This document shows, in pieces, positions 23,636 through 35,529 of a DNA stretch of 64,000 nt (within the stretch, counting starts at the first letter, position 1; every line of letters starts with the position of its first letter). The position numbers and the translations under genes are program-made. The notes beneath the pieces are model-generated. The model ran no database searches. It saw nothing but the letters and a program-made list of their open reading frames with translations, and was not told the origin of the DNA. The DNA comes from Tamarix chinensis. Lineage: Eukaryota > Streptophyta > Magnoliopsida > Caryophyllales > Tamaricaceae. Location: assembly GCA_030549775.1 (NCBI GenBank), contig CM060175.1:41481415-41545414 (forward strand). Direction: 5' to 3'.

Positions 23636-26600
23636 TCACAACTATGCAACCCATTACTATGGAAAAGTATGGTTAGGATGGAACTCAACAATTTAAAGGA
23701 TTGATGATATTAATTAGTGTGCTCAAGGTATTTCAAGAGGGGTTGTAGATCTACAAAGAGACATTTGCTTTAAGATTAGTGTTATCTATGGGAAGAATAC
23801 TGGGATGGGACGAAAAGTGTTTTGAGATTGGATGCTTAAAAACAACCAAAATAACCTTCCCTATGTGGTGATAGGGGATTTCATCACTTTTCTAAACCCC
23901 ACTAAGAAGTTGTAAGGTAATCAAATGAATTTTCAAGATGTTGAAGAATTTAGACAATGTGTCAATTCCCTAAAGCTTTCTACTATCAATTACACTGGTG
24001 CCTTCCTTACCTGGTGTAATAATCAAGAAGGTCTTGATATAATTTACTACAAACTCAATAGAGTGATAGGAAACCTCCTATGGTTAGATACTTTTCCCAA
24101 CTCAAATGTAAACTTCCAGTCTCCCATCATTTCTTATCATGCTTCCATGGCATTAAACATCCCCACACCATCAATACAGGACATAAACCCTTTCATTACT
24201 TCAATATCTAGACTCTTAATGTAGATTTTACTCCTCTACTACAAGAGTATTGGATAAAAAAACCTATCACAAAGATCCTATTTCTACTACTATGGCTAAA
24301 CAAAAATCCTTGAAACATCCTCTCAAAGTGTTGAGTAAAAGACACTATTATCATATTTTTGAAAAGGTAATTCAAGCTTGTATTCAATTATCAACCATAA
24401 AGTAATGCTTAAACTCATCTCCTTTTGATTTTGAGATGATAGATCTTGAGAAGAAGTAGCAAAGCCTCTATACTCATCTAGTAATGTGTGAAGAAAGCTT
24501 CCCAAGACAAAAAGCTTGAATCTCATGGTTAAATCTTAGGGAAAAGAACAGTAGATTCTTCCATAATATACTCAAAAGCAAAAATCAAACAAACCCTATT
24601 AGAGCTATGAAAGACGAGATAGGAGATCTTCATGTAGAACCTATTAAGATTCAATCTATTCTCACAGAGTTCTTCTAGAATCTACTTAGTAAAATGAAAG
24701 AGATCACTAGTCATATTCTCCCAGAATTTATTAATAGAGGGCCAAAACTAAGAGTGAAGCATCAACATGATATGCTTCAACTAGTTTCTAAAGAAGAAGC
24801 CCACCAAGCACTTTTCTCCATGCATTATGAAAAAGCTCCAAGTTTAGATGGGTATAATTTGAGAAGATATTTGAAAAAGTATGTATAAGTTCTTTCTCTC
24901 AAGTAAATTACCACATAGCATCAACATTAATACTCTCAATCTCATCCTAAAAGTCCCAAATGCTGATAAAATAGGAGACATTAGACCTATTGCATGTGCT
25001 AATGTTCTATATAAAATCATTACTAAAGTCCTCACTACAAAACTCCAACCTTTAATTGCATCGATTATTGGAGACACTCAATTAGGTTTTATCAAAGGTA
25101 GAGGGATTGATGAAAATATTCTCCTTGCAATTGAATTGGTGAAAGGATATAATCAATATAATCTCTCCCTTAATTGCATGATTAAAATCAATGTGAAGAA
25201 AGCCTATGATACAATAAACTAGAGCTTTTTAGAGCAAATGCTACTTCCATTACATTTCCCTCTCCACATTATCAAGCTCATCATGATCTATGTGTCTATA
25301 TTGAGCTACACATTAAAGCTAAATGGCATACTACTTCCCTCTTTTAAAGCTAAATGAAGAGTAAGATAAGGTGATCCTCTTTCTCCATATCTATATGCTA
25401 TATTTATAGAATATCTAAATAGAGCTTTATTGGGATTATAGGGAAATTATGAATACAAAGCTCAACCAAAGTGTAAAAAGGTGAAGTTGGTTAACCTCAT
25501 GTTTCTTGATGACTTGTTGTTGTTTAGTTGAGGGGATGTAAATTCAGTAAAGGCCTTAATGAATACTTTTAGCCACTTATCATCCCTATCTATATTAAAG
25601 CTTAATGTACTCAAAAGTACTATCTTCTATGGAGGTAAGGTATTTGAAGAAAAAAAAAAGTTAACTCTTCATTCCTAAATTCATCTACAAATAGGAGATT
25701 TTCTAGTGAAATATCTAGGGATACCACTACTTGTTTCCACCCTAAGAAAATAGCATTATAACCCTTTACTGCAAAAGTTAAATGGAAATCTTAACCAATG
25801 GTAATATAAAACTCTTAGCTATACAAGAAGAGTCCAACTTAAAAGTTCTATGTTTATGGGATTGCAGGCAACTAGAGCCTCCTTTTCACGCTACCAAAGT
25901 AGATTCTTCATTATAGTAATGTTGTTTGTAGATCATTCCTTTAGACAGGGATGGAAATTTCACGAAAAAATTCCTATTGCATGGGAAACAGTATCTTCTA
26001 CTAAACAAGAAGGAGGTTTGGACATATTAAATATACAATGGTGGAATCTTGTAGTTGTTGGTAAACAAATTTTGTATATTATTAAGGAGAAGGAAGTACT
26101 ATGGATTAAATGTATACATGCTTATTACATCAAAGGCAAAGATTTATGGAATATTAATCATCCTACCTGCGCTTCATGGGTATTTAAGAAAATCAAGGAA
26201 ACAAGAACAACATTTCTTCTTCTTTTTGATCCAGTCCAAGTCTCCAAAATCTTTTTTAAGGTAGGAGAATATAAAATATCCCAATTCTATCACCTATTGC
26301 ACTCAAGAAAAAAAAAGGTCCATGGTCCAACTTGGTATGGAATAGACTTTCACTTCCTAGACAACAAATCCTTTTCTATCTAACCATTCAAGGCAGGTTG
26401 TTCATAAGAGATAGAATGCTTCATATGGACTTTAATTTATCTTCAATATGTGAATTTTGCAACCAACAAAATGAGATGGTTGCTCACCTTTTATTTGAGT
26501 GCACATTCTCAATATCAATATGGATTTCTATTATGAAAAAAAAAAGATGCTCGCAGCAATATGCTACTTGGGGGAGAGTTACTCATTAGCTCATGAAAGT

Positions 26601-26905
26601 AGTAAAGGGGACCATTAATTCATCAACAACTTTTTCGAGCCTTAACTCTGGAAGTTTATCATATTTAGCAAGAAAGGAATAAAAAAATATTCTAAGGAAA
26701 AAATTAGTCCCCAATCTAGATTATAAACTCTAGATTGTGGGAAACGGAAACAAGGGTTGAATTCTTTCATCAATGTAAATTATATAGGGATATTATTGGA
26801 CTAGTAAATGATCTAGTTTAAAGTTTGTCTTTCCTTTTGTAATGGTAGGAACTTTTGTAATCTTCTTTTCAAAGTAATATACCATTCAATTTACAAATCA
26901 AAAAA
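23636..26905 (+). mobile_element. LINE retrotransposon, 5'-truncated, with target-site duplication
   Basis: It is flanked by aaagtagcaaaatatc (23620-23635) and aaagtagcataatatc (26906-26921), a 16-bp duplication with one mismatch. It ends in an A-tract (aaatcaaaaaaaa). It begins mid-endonuclease, so the 5' part was lost at insertion. The duplication lies inside copy A, which is restored when the LINE is removed. About 3.27 kb. Confidence 0.88.
23640..26590 (+). pseudogene. LINE ORF2 remnant: endonuclease, reverse transcriptase, zinc-binding domain
   Basis: The endonuclease end includes GDF (about 23875), NFQDVEEFRQCVNSL (23925) and PIISYHASM. Reverse transcriptase spans about 24690-25640: LFSMHYEKAPSLDGYN, IGDIRPIACANVLYKIITKV, IGDTQLGFIKGRGI and KINVKKAYDTIN. 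In the last, the motif A position normally Asp reads Asn. GDPLSPYLYA and FLDDLLLF (motif C) follow, with stops between. After 25850 come FHEKIPIAWETVSSTKQEGG and RMLHMDFNLSSICEFCNQQN with CEFC...H...C, the zinc-binding region after plant LINE reverse transcriptase. Many stops and frameshifts; inactive. Confidence 0.88.
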
Positions 26906-27504
26906 AAAGTAGCATAATATCAATTTGAATAAAACCAACTGTCAATGGTTATAAAATTCAATGGAGGGAAAATACATAAATACATAAGAGTACAATAACA
27001 TCTGGATCAAAAGATATCGGCATAACACTATATAGCCCTAATTACTAACTTAAGGTACTAGCCTTCAACTAATGTCAAAAGATAACCTGAAAGGACCACT
27101 ACCTATTGAATAATCCGGTGCCCATGGAAAGGAACCATTTAGCACAATGGTATCAAGTAACCCATTATACAAAGCTAATATAAAATATCCGTATGAAACA
27201 CATAAAAGGCATCACAATAAGACATGGATTAATATTTTGAAATATAAATGCAATGATCAAAATATGATAATTATATAATATATTAAAAAAATATCCCCAA
27301 AGCCACATACTACTCATATTTGTTCATTTCAAGCATAATGAAAATTACCTTTCAATCATCCAATATATACTCTATAAAGTAATGATTAGAGCCAATCTCA
27401 ACATAATAATCATATCTTTTAAAATACAACATGTGCTCAATATCTATTATATCTATATCATCGCAAGTAGAGCTCAAAGGCATAATATTAAATAAAAATC
27501 CATA

Positions 27505-27690
27505 ACACCATAGGTAGGGCTCAAAGACACAATACCAAACACAGGAAGGCATAAATGCTACTATCAAACCATAAATAAGCACAAAGGCTTCTATAATACC
27601 ATTAGTGGACATGAAGACTACTGCTAAACCAAAGGTAGGCACAAAGGATACTATTAAATCATAGGTAGGCATGACCACTACTATCAAAAT
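27505..27690. repeat. Degenerate 'ggtaggcacaaaggctact' array in copy A
   Basis: About six or seven diverged units of roughly 30 bp (gtaggcacaaaggatactattaaat and relatives). Equivalent in position and sequence to the better preserved array of copy B at 30762-31040. Confidence 0.65.
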
Positions 27691-28450
27691 AATCCAATAA
27701 TCATTTTGATCGAATATTAATCATTTCCATTTATATTTATTCGAGGGGAGATTGAATCAAATCCGGAGACACTAAGGTATTTTGGTCATACCAGTGCTCC
27801 ATGACAACATAATATTCTACTAACTATCAAACTAAGGACACTGAGGTAGCACAATACCCTACAAATAAGAACACCTAACCCATATGTATGCATAACCTTT
27901 ATAAGTCCATGGAGCTAAATAAATTAAGACATATGACCTGGGCAGGGCATTAAAGCACACTAATAAAAATCCATAATCAACAGCGGGATATAACACATCT
28001 TTAGGGTAGTAGCACATAAAGAGCCATCATTTCCAATTTTATGGTCTTTCACTTTATATATTAGTTTTTTAATTAAAGGGACCACATAACCACACAAAAA
28101 TTACATAGATCAAAATTTTACACTAAACCATTTATACTTATTTTCAAACATTTGAGACAACCATAATCAATGTCAATATCAAGGTCAACATTAAAAATCC
28201 ACCAAGTCTATCCTAAGTTTAATTATTTATATTTGGACACATTCACTGGAAAATTACCAAAATATCATTAAGGCCATAAGTTCCACACTATCATTCATTT
28301 CCAAAAAATAATTCTATTTTATTTATTAACTTTTCATAAAAAGGTAAAAAAAATAATCAATTTATTAATCACACAATAAATTACCAAGCATTCCAAATGG
28401 CCATTTTATACTTATAAATGATTTTGCACATAAAATCCTAATATGAATTT

Positions 28451-28880
28451 CTAAAACATTAAATCATATATTTACATCTTAAATAATAAATAATACATAT
28501 TCGACATACTTATAGGAATCAATATCATGATACACTAAAAATGACCAAAACACCCCTAGAACATACAATAATAATAATCTTGCTAAAATATGCATTTCTA
28601 AAATATCAAATCACATACCTTCATACTTAATAATAATTAAGACATATTAGACATTCATATTGGAATAAATATGATGGTGCACTTAAATGGCTAAAATACC
28701 CCTATGACATATAATAATAATAATAATCTTGCTAAAATATGTATTTCTAAAATATCAAAGCACATACCTTCATACATAATAATAATTAAGACATATTAGA
28801 CATTCATATTGGAGTAAATATGACGGTGCACTTAAATGGCTAAATTTTCCGTAGGGCATTAAATAGTAATAATTATACTA
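28451..28880. repeat. Three tandem copies of a 147-149 bp unit in copy A
   Basis: Units begin at 28451 (ctaaaacattaaatcatat), 28598 (ctaaaatatcaaatcacat) and 28747 (ctaaaatatcaaagcacat). Each includes catatt-ggaataaatatgatg and a 'taaaatacccct' phrase. Copies 2 and 3 are much closer to each other than to copy 1. Copy B has a single version of this unit, so the duplication arose in copy A or its lineage. Confidence 0.8.
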
Positions 28881-30599
28881 AAAATACGTCTAAGCATGCT
28901 CAACCGAGCATATTTGACATATTTGGCATACATAATTTGTTCACATCATTTAAAGCATTTTAACATACTTTAATACACAACACTTTACACAAATTAACAT
29001 GCATTATTTCATCAAATTTTATACTAGCATTAATAAGAAAATAATTTCATCATGACAAACATGCTTTATAAAATTATACATCAAAATACAAATGTGTTAT
29101 TATAAGAAATATCAAATTTTAGTGCATTATAAGGATTATCTAATTTCTAACAAAAACACAAATTATAGGTAGCCTAATAAATTTATTAGGCTCCACGAAT
29201 AAAAATTTTATACCAAAAAATAATGTCACATCAACCATATTAATATTGAACTAATAATATAATAAACTATTATTCAAATACTTATAAATTAGATATTAGA
29301 AAATTCCCTTAATGTTGAAAAAAGGGTAAAATTTTAATGCAAACCTCACTCTACTCATGAAACATATGTTCTGGCAAAGCATCAAGGCTTTAGTGGAGGA
29401 AGTTGAAGAAGGGTTGTGTTTTGGTGGTCGTGTAACTACAAGGTGGAGGAGCATGCAACAACAAGGAAGGCAAAGTTGGTGGGTTGTAAGCTCAATTGTG
29501 TAGGGAAGGGTGATGGTGTTGGTCCAATGGGGTTGAGGCAGATAAGGTTGGTTGGTGACGAGGGCAAGGAGAAGGTGACAAAGGCTAGAAAAGTTGATGG
29601 TGATGTGTTGATGTTGAGGGGCACGATTAAGGGAGATTGCAAGGAGGGGGAAGTGGTTGTGGGTATTGGTGCAATGTAGGGAGAAATAGTTCTAGAGGCT
29701 AGAGATGAATCAAGGATAATTGAGGAGGAGAGGTGACTAGGCTAGGATGGTGATGGTTGGTGTAGAAAGGGGAGAAGAGGGCTGTGTGAGGTGGTGAGGC
29801 TCGGCCTAAGGAAATAGATTAGTTTGTGTGGTGGTCCACTAGTGAGGTAAAAGAGTCCATAGGCAGGGGAAGGGTGTAACACCCCAAAATTTACAATTGA
29901 AAATTTTCGTTTACAGAGTTAAGTGCGGAAGCTAAAATAATAAAAACAAAGGGGGTTACCACCACACTTGGTATAAGTCTAGTTTCCTCTACCATTCTCA
30001 TACCAAGTGCTAAGACTAAATTCATTAATTCACTTAAATTAATATTATGATTACAGAAATCAGGATAGAGAGAACATTTGATAAATACTGTTAATTAAAA
30101 ATGACATTAATAGTTTACGAAACTCGAGAGAGAAATTATAGGAGGACACGAGGGTCCAAATACAACCGAAAATAAGATAACAAAAGAAACACCGGATAGT
30201 CCTACGCTCCCAAATCCGAACTGTCCGCATTTGAGTGAGCTCAGAGGCTGACCTGTAAAGTCCACTGCCCATTGAATAGGTAGGGGCCCACGAAAATAAA
30301 CCCTTTAGTACTACGGTACTGAGCAACTGTTTATACCAAACTAATACAATAAATTAGCATAGAACACATGCAAGGCATATAATTAACATGGTATAAGATA
30401 TATACATATAAATACGATGATTGAGATACAATAATCACTCAGATGATCAATTTCCATCAAGGTCACATATTACTCATTTTCATTCATTTGAAACAGTCAA
30501 ACTTATTATTGAACATCCTAGAAATATTGTCTGAGTAATAATTAAAACCTAAATTCAACATAATTCATGTCTCAACATAAATCCCAAACAATCACATAC

Positions 30600-31040
30600 A
30601 TCACAGGCATGTTCACAGGTATAATTTACTAAGATTCATATCATCCCAAGCATACTTACAGGTACAGCATAATAAATCCATAATGTCATAGGTAAACTTA
30701 CAGATACAGCATAATAAGATCCATAATATCACAGGTATACTCACAGACATAAAACCAACATAGGTAGGCACGAAGGTTGCTACCAAATCCACAGGCAGGC
30801 ACAAAGGCTGCTACCAAAACCATAGAAAACCTCAGGTAGGCCGTAGGCACGAAAGCTACTACCGAAAACACAGAAAACCTCAGGTAGGCACAAAGGCTAC
30901 TACCGAACCACAGGTAAGCACGAAGGCTACTACCGAAATCTCAGGTAGGCACAAAGGCTGCTACCAAAACCATAAAAAATCTCAGGTAGGCATGAAAGCT
31001 ACTACCGAAACCACAGGTAGGCACGAAGGCTGCTACCAAA
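30600..31040. repeat. Two adjacent minisatellites in copy B
   Basis: 30600-30760 holds about three units built on 'atcacaggtatactcacaga' with cataataa spacers. 30762-31040 holds eight units of about 30 bp, aggtaggcacgaaggctgct plus accaaaacc; alternate units read 'ctactaccga' instead of 'ctgctaccaa', which suggests doubled-unit growth. Confidence 0.8.
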
Positions 31041-32459
31041 TAATCCAATAATCATTATTTCCATCAAATAATATCATTTCCATTTTATTTACTTTCTCGA
31101 GGGGATATCAATCAACCTAAAGAGATAAATGTACTCCAGTCATACCAGCCCAACGAGGCAACATAGTATCCTACTGACTATCAACCCAAGGACGCAAAGG
31201 TACCTTGGTCGTACTGGTACACGAAGGTAATATAGTACCCTACCGACAAGGACACCTAATCCATAAGTATGCATACCCCCTATTAGTCCGCAGAATAAAA
31301 TAGAGTAAGATGTAGGGACTGACTTGGGCACTAAGGCACACCAGCAAAAATCCATATCAACCATGGGCTAAACCACGTCCTTAGGGTAGCGACCTCTAGG
31401 AGCCACCATTCCTGATCTCGAGGTCTTTCACTTTAAATATTAGTATTTTATTAAGGTGACCACGAAATCGCATATAATACAAATAAATTCAATTCTCATA
31501 CTTAACCGTTCTTACTTATTTCCAATCATCTGAGACAACCAATCAAGGTCAATATCAAAGCCAACATTAATATATATTAAGGACATCCTAGGCTCAATTA
31601 TTCACATCTGTACACTTTAAGTCAAAAAGACCAAAATACCCCTCATACTAAAAATTCCCAGATTATCATTTATTTAAATACTAATTCCATTTTGTTTATT
31701 AATTTGCCATGAAAATGATAAAACACCATAATTAAATTATTCATTACACAATTTAAATTATCAGATATGTCAAATGACCATTTTGCCCTTATCCATAATT
31801 TTGCACATAAAATCCTTTTCCACACCTTTAATCCATCCAAAACATATACTCACATACTCAACAACAACTAATACATATTAGACATGATTTTCAAGATAAA
31901 TATCATAATACATAAAAATTACTAAATTGCCCCAAGGGCACACATCCATAATAATTATTCCATAATTATATCTAAGCATGGTCAACCTATTATTTTATAC
32001 ATAATTATCATACAAATTATTTTTCCTTCATTAGAATCATTTTAATCATACTTTCATACTCAACATAATTTACATCAAATAATATGCTCGATTTATCTAT
32101 TTTCATGATAATAATAATTAACAGACAATCATATGAAATAAATTATGCTTAACATATTTCATCCACCGAAAACCCTAATGTGCTATCACGCAATATTTAT
32201 AATTTTAGTAAGGTATAATGGCTACCTGAATTCCAGTAAAAACACAAAAATAGCGGTATCCTACGAAATTTATCGGATCCCGCTAATCAACATTTCGTAC
32301 CTAAAAATAATACCGAAATTATCGAATTAATATCTATCAAGTAAAATAATAATTATAATATAGAAATATTTATTTTTTAAGAAAATTACTAAGATACCCT
32401 TACACTTAAATTGGTTACCAATATTATATATATATATATATTTATTTATTTTAAATATA

Positions 32460-33340
32460 CACACAACTCACGCTGCATGCGCAGCGTAAGTCATGCACGC
32501 GTGAAAAACAAAGGGCAGCAAGAGTTGGCCGGTAGTGCAAGGTGGTTGGAGGCTGGCAGGGCTGGGGTTTGCTGTACAAGGCAGGAAGGGAGGGTTGGCC
32601 GGTGGCTGGTGCTACACAAAATGCAGCATGTAGAGGGCTAATGTTGTTTGGTGCTACAGGCGGTGGAGATAGCTATGCAGGCTGGGCTGCAGTGGTCGAA
32701 AGGCACAGGAGGAGAGGGAAGGGTTGCGTGCGGAACTGCTCGGCTGAGGTGTTTGGCTAGGTGAGCTCATCGGTTGTGTTGGTGGCATTGGTTGCTGCGG
32801 GCTGTGGTGGTGTTACGAGACGAGAGGGAGGTACAGAGTCTACATGCGATGGGCATGCAGAGAGGGGTTGTTTGGGTGTGCTGGATCGAGAGGGAGATGC
32901 GGAGGGGGAGGAGGAAAAAGAGGAAAAGGGATGTGGTTTGGTGGTGGAGCTGCAGTTATTGGGTGACATAGGAGGTGGACGGTGGTTGGTTGGCAGCGGG
33001 AAGGCAGGTTGGCAACTAGTCGAGGGTGGCTAGGCTACGTGGCGATGGTGGCAGTTGGGAGAGAAAAAAATAGGGGTTGCGGTTAGGGCTGGACGAGGAA
33101 GGCAGGAAGAAAGGGAGAAGGGCTTATTTGGTTGGTGGATGCTGCTCGGGACGGGGAGTGTTGCTAGACAGAAGAAAAATAGGGGTTGTTTGGGTTGGGT
33201 AGAGTGTGCGTCGTGTGTGGCATGTGTACATGTGTATAAGTGTGCGGAGTGTGTAAGTATAGCGTGTGTTAGTGTATAAATGATAGACGGAATGGGGAGG
33301 TGATGGTAGAGTGTGTATGTGTGTGTATAAAATGTGCGAA
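32460..33340 (+). other. GC-rich, G-skewed island of copy B
   Basis: G strongly exceeds C on the element's own sense strand, with many ggtgg, ggagg and gggg words, inside otherwise AT-rich DNA. Several short open frames exist here (for example 32761-33033) because AT-poor DNA has few stops. They show no domain and no similarity to the frames of the matching islands in copies A, D and E. I treat it as noncoding. Confidence 0.6.
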
Positions 33341-34485
33341 CGAGACAGAAAAATATTTAGGAAAGATATTTGGGGTAACCGTGTTAGATTTATAATATAG
33401 GGTAGAAATTTATCTATTTAAGTTTAGATTTAATTTAGATAGACCAAAATATCACATATAAAAATAGTTCGGGAAAAATTATTTGAATTTGGATAAGTTT
33501 AAAAATAGTCTAAAAGAGTAAAATAATCGAGAATAATTTTTAGGAAATTATTTTTAGGTTACGGATCAAAAGATTATTAATAAAATAATTTAAAATAAGA
33601 TTTACGGATATAACTAGAATTAAATTAATTAATCTAATTTCTATTAAAATTTTAACCTAATTAAATTTATAATTAAACCGTCGAAATAATACGAAAAATA
33701 ATAACATTTTTAAAATTAAACCTCCTAAAATAATAATTATAATTAATTATACAATTATAAATTTATAATTACGGTTTTGAAAAATGGGGTATTACAAAGG
33801 GGCTCGAGGTTGAACATAAGAAGAGGAGTATGGAGATGTGTGTGTGTGTAGACAAACATTTGGGGGAGTTTGCTTTGATTTTCTTGAAGATGGGGTGTAG
33901 CTAGTTTGCCTTTAGATGGGGCTTGATCTCGGAGATTTGGTTTTATTGTGCATGGTTGGTGGCAAAGGATCGGTGCAAGAAGGTAGAGGCACATAATCTA
34001 GGAATTGATGGGAAGAGGCACACAAGAGGGACAGTGTAGGCGGTTAATTTAGCTTGAATTGGAAAAGGGGACCATGGGTGTGCTTAGGGTTAAAGGAATT
34101 TTGGATAGGTAGGGAGGAGAAAAGAAAAAGATAAGGAAAAATCAAAGGAAAAAAAAGAGTAAAAAGAAAGAAGATGTGAAAATAAAGAGAAAGGAAAAAA
34201 TTAGTGTTACAATTGAAATTAGGTTTAGCATTATGATTATGGTAAAATTAATTTATTTGGGCTTAAGGTATTTGATTAGGAAAAAAATGGGGCAAAATTA
34301 TTGTTTTATGGTGGATTAAAATGAAAAGGCAAAAAATAAAATAATTAGGATAAATTTATTTAAGAATATATCTGGGTTAATGGGTTAATGGTTAACAAAA
34401 ATACTTAAGTTGAGATTTAAGGGTTAGTTTTTTGCTAAACTAATAAATGTTTAAAAATAAGGTTACAAAATTTTGAGGTGTTAAA

Positions 34486-34811
34486 CCAATAAATGGAATA
34501 GAACCTTTAGTTAATTTAGATATCTTATTGTAAGGAAACTCTACATACACCAACTTCACATCCAATCTTGAGTACTCTTTCTCATCAGTCCCCTCAATAA
34601 AGTGCATAAAGTCCTATTAGTCTCATCATTCTTCCATTTTGTTAATGGATGATTTGATGTATTATACAATGAATTAGTACCCAAAATATGCCACAAATTT
34701 ACAAACATAGCTATATATTTATGTCTCAATTTGAAACAATGCTCTTTGGAATCCTATACAAACGAAAAACATCCTTAAAGTATAAATTAACCATATATGC
34801 TACATCATTTG
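34486..34811 (-). pseudogene. gypsy integrase fragment, part 2 of a split element
   Basis: On the minus strand: NDVAYMVNLYFKDVFRLY, IPKSIVS, a decayed catalytic stretch with the TSNHPLTKW form of 'HPQTDGQ', then DVKLVYVEFPYNKISKL. This continues directly from the integrase at 40401-40780 once copy H is removed. It ends at copy A's right edge. Multiple stops. Confidence 0.75.
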
Positions 34812-35529
34812 TGTAATAATCCAATTTTATAAAAATATTATTATAATAATAATGAAAAATTATTTTAGATTAAATATTTTTATATCCCTTTAATTAAAAT
34901 GTTTTATTTTTATCATTTAACCATTCTTACGGCCTTAAGTCTCATAATATTTTTGAACCACTTTTGGCTATTAAACTTCTTCTAAATCATTCTAATTTTA
35001 TCATATTTGAATTTTTTAGCTTTTTCTAAGTCTCCTAAGGCATTCCAAAATTATAATTGAGACTTTGAAAAAAAGAAAAAAGAAAAAAAAAGGAACTTTT
35101 CTTTGTTGTATTTGTCCTTATTTGTGTTTTAAGCTCCGAAACATGCATTTTAGTCTACGAAACTTTATGAAATAGTTGGGATACTTATATTTTGGTGTAT
35201 TTAAGATAAATAATAATTAAATATGGCTAAAAATATTTAAAATTTTTAGATAAATTCTACAAAATTTAGACATTATAAGGCCTTAAAATTCAACTTTCTC
35301 TCCACTAAACCTATCTTAAATATCCGAACATTGCAAAAATAAATTTCTAACCCTTGGGAAGTCAAAAATCAAAACAACCCACCCTTCATTTTTCATTATC
35401 ATAAAATTTCCTTTAGTAGCATAAATATTTAAACAAAGCCAAAAATTATTCTAACCTCTTATTTCTTTTCATAATTTCATGCCCCTTAGCTCAAAAAAAC
35501 TTCTTTTTAACCACCTTACTTCCTCCATT

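Larger units (their letters stand above)
29875..33796 (+). mobile_element. TGTAACACC-family element, copy B, complete with perfect 5-bp duplication
   Basis: It starts tgtaacaccccaaaatttac and ends aaaatggggtattaca. Its termini are therefore 11-base imperfect inverted repeats beginning TG and ending CA. Flanks are aaggg at 29870-29874 and 33797-33801, exact. Length 3,922 bp. Order inside: ggttaccaccacacttgg, accattctcataccaagtgc, a gactg-cccattgaatag block, an eight-copy array (30762-31040), a ctttcactttaaatattag block, 'ccaaaataccc' spacers, a GC-rich G-skewed island (32460-33340) and an AT-rich tail. No gag or pol domain. It sits inside copy A of the same family. Best read as a solo LTR of a long-LTR retrotransposon. 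Confidence 0.9.
23417..34485 (+). mobile_element. TGTAACACC-family element, copy A, interrupted by a LINE and by copy B
   Basis: It opens tgtaatacctccattttt and has gttatgaccatactagatac and tctaccattctcatttcaag in the order seen in copy B. It closes in ttttgaggtgttaaa at 34485. Subtracting the LINE (with its 16-bp duplication) and copy B (with its 5 bp) leaves about 3.86 kb, close to copy B's 3.92 kb. Shared blocks include the 'cccattgaata' block (27100), the ggtaggcacaaagg array (27505-27690), the 'agggtag...ggtctttcacttta' block (28000-28060) and a G-rich island (29390-29869 plus 33802-34200). There is no protein domain. No target duplication is visible; the left flank abuts copy C. Confidence 0.7.

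Noticed and set aside
29416..29679. Open frame of 87 codons before copy B
   Set aside because: It lies in copy A's G-rich island, has no domain and no homologous frame in copy B.
32411..33279. Several overlapping open frames with Gly/Arg/Val-rich peptides
   Set aside because: They lie in the G-skewed island of copy B, overlap in several frames, show no domain and have no counterpart in the matching islands of copies A, D and E.
23412..34490. Target duplication for copy A (tcctt against ccaat)
   Set aside because: The flanks do not match; the left border may have been altered by the adjoining copy C fragment, so none is claimed.
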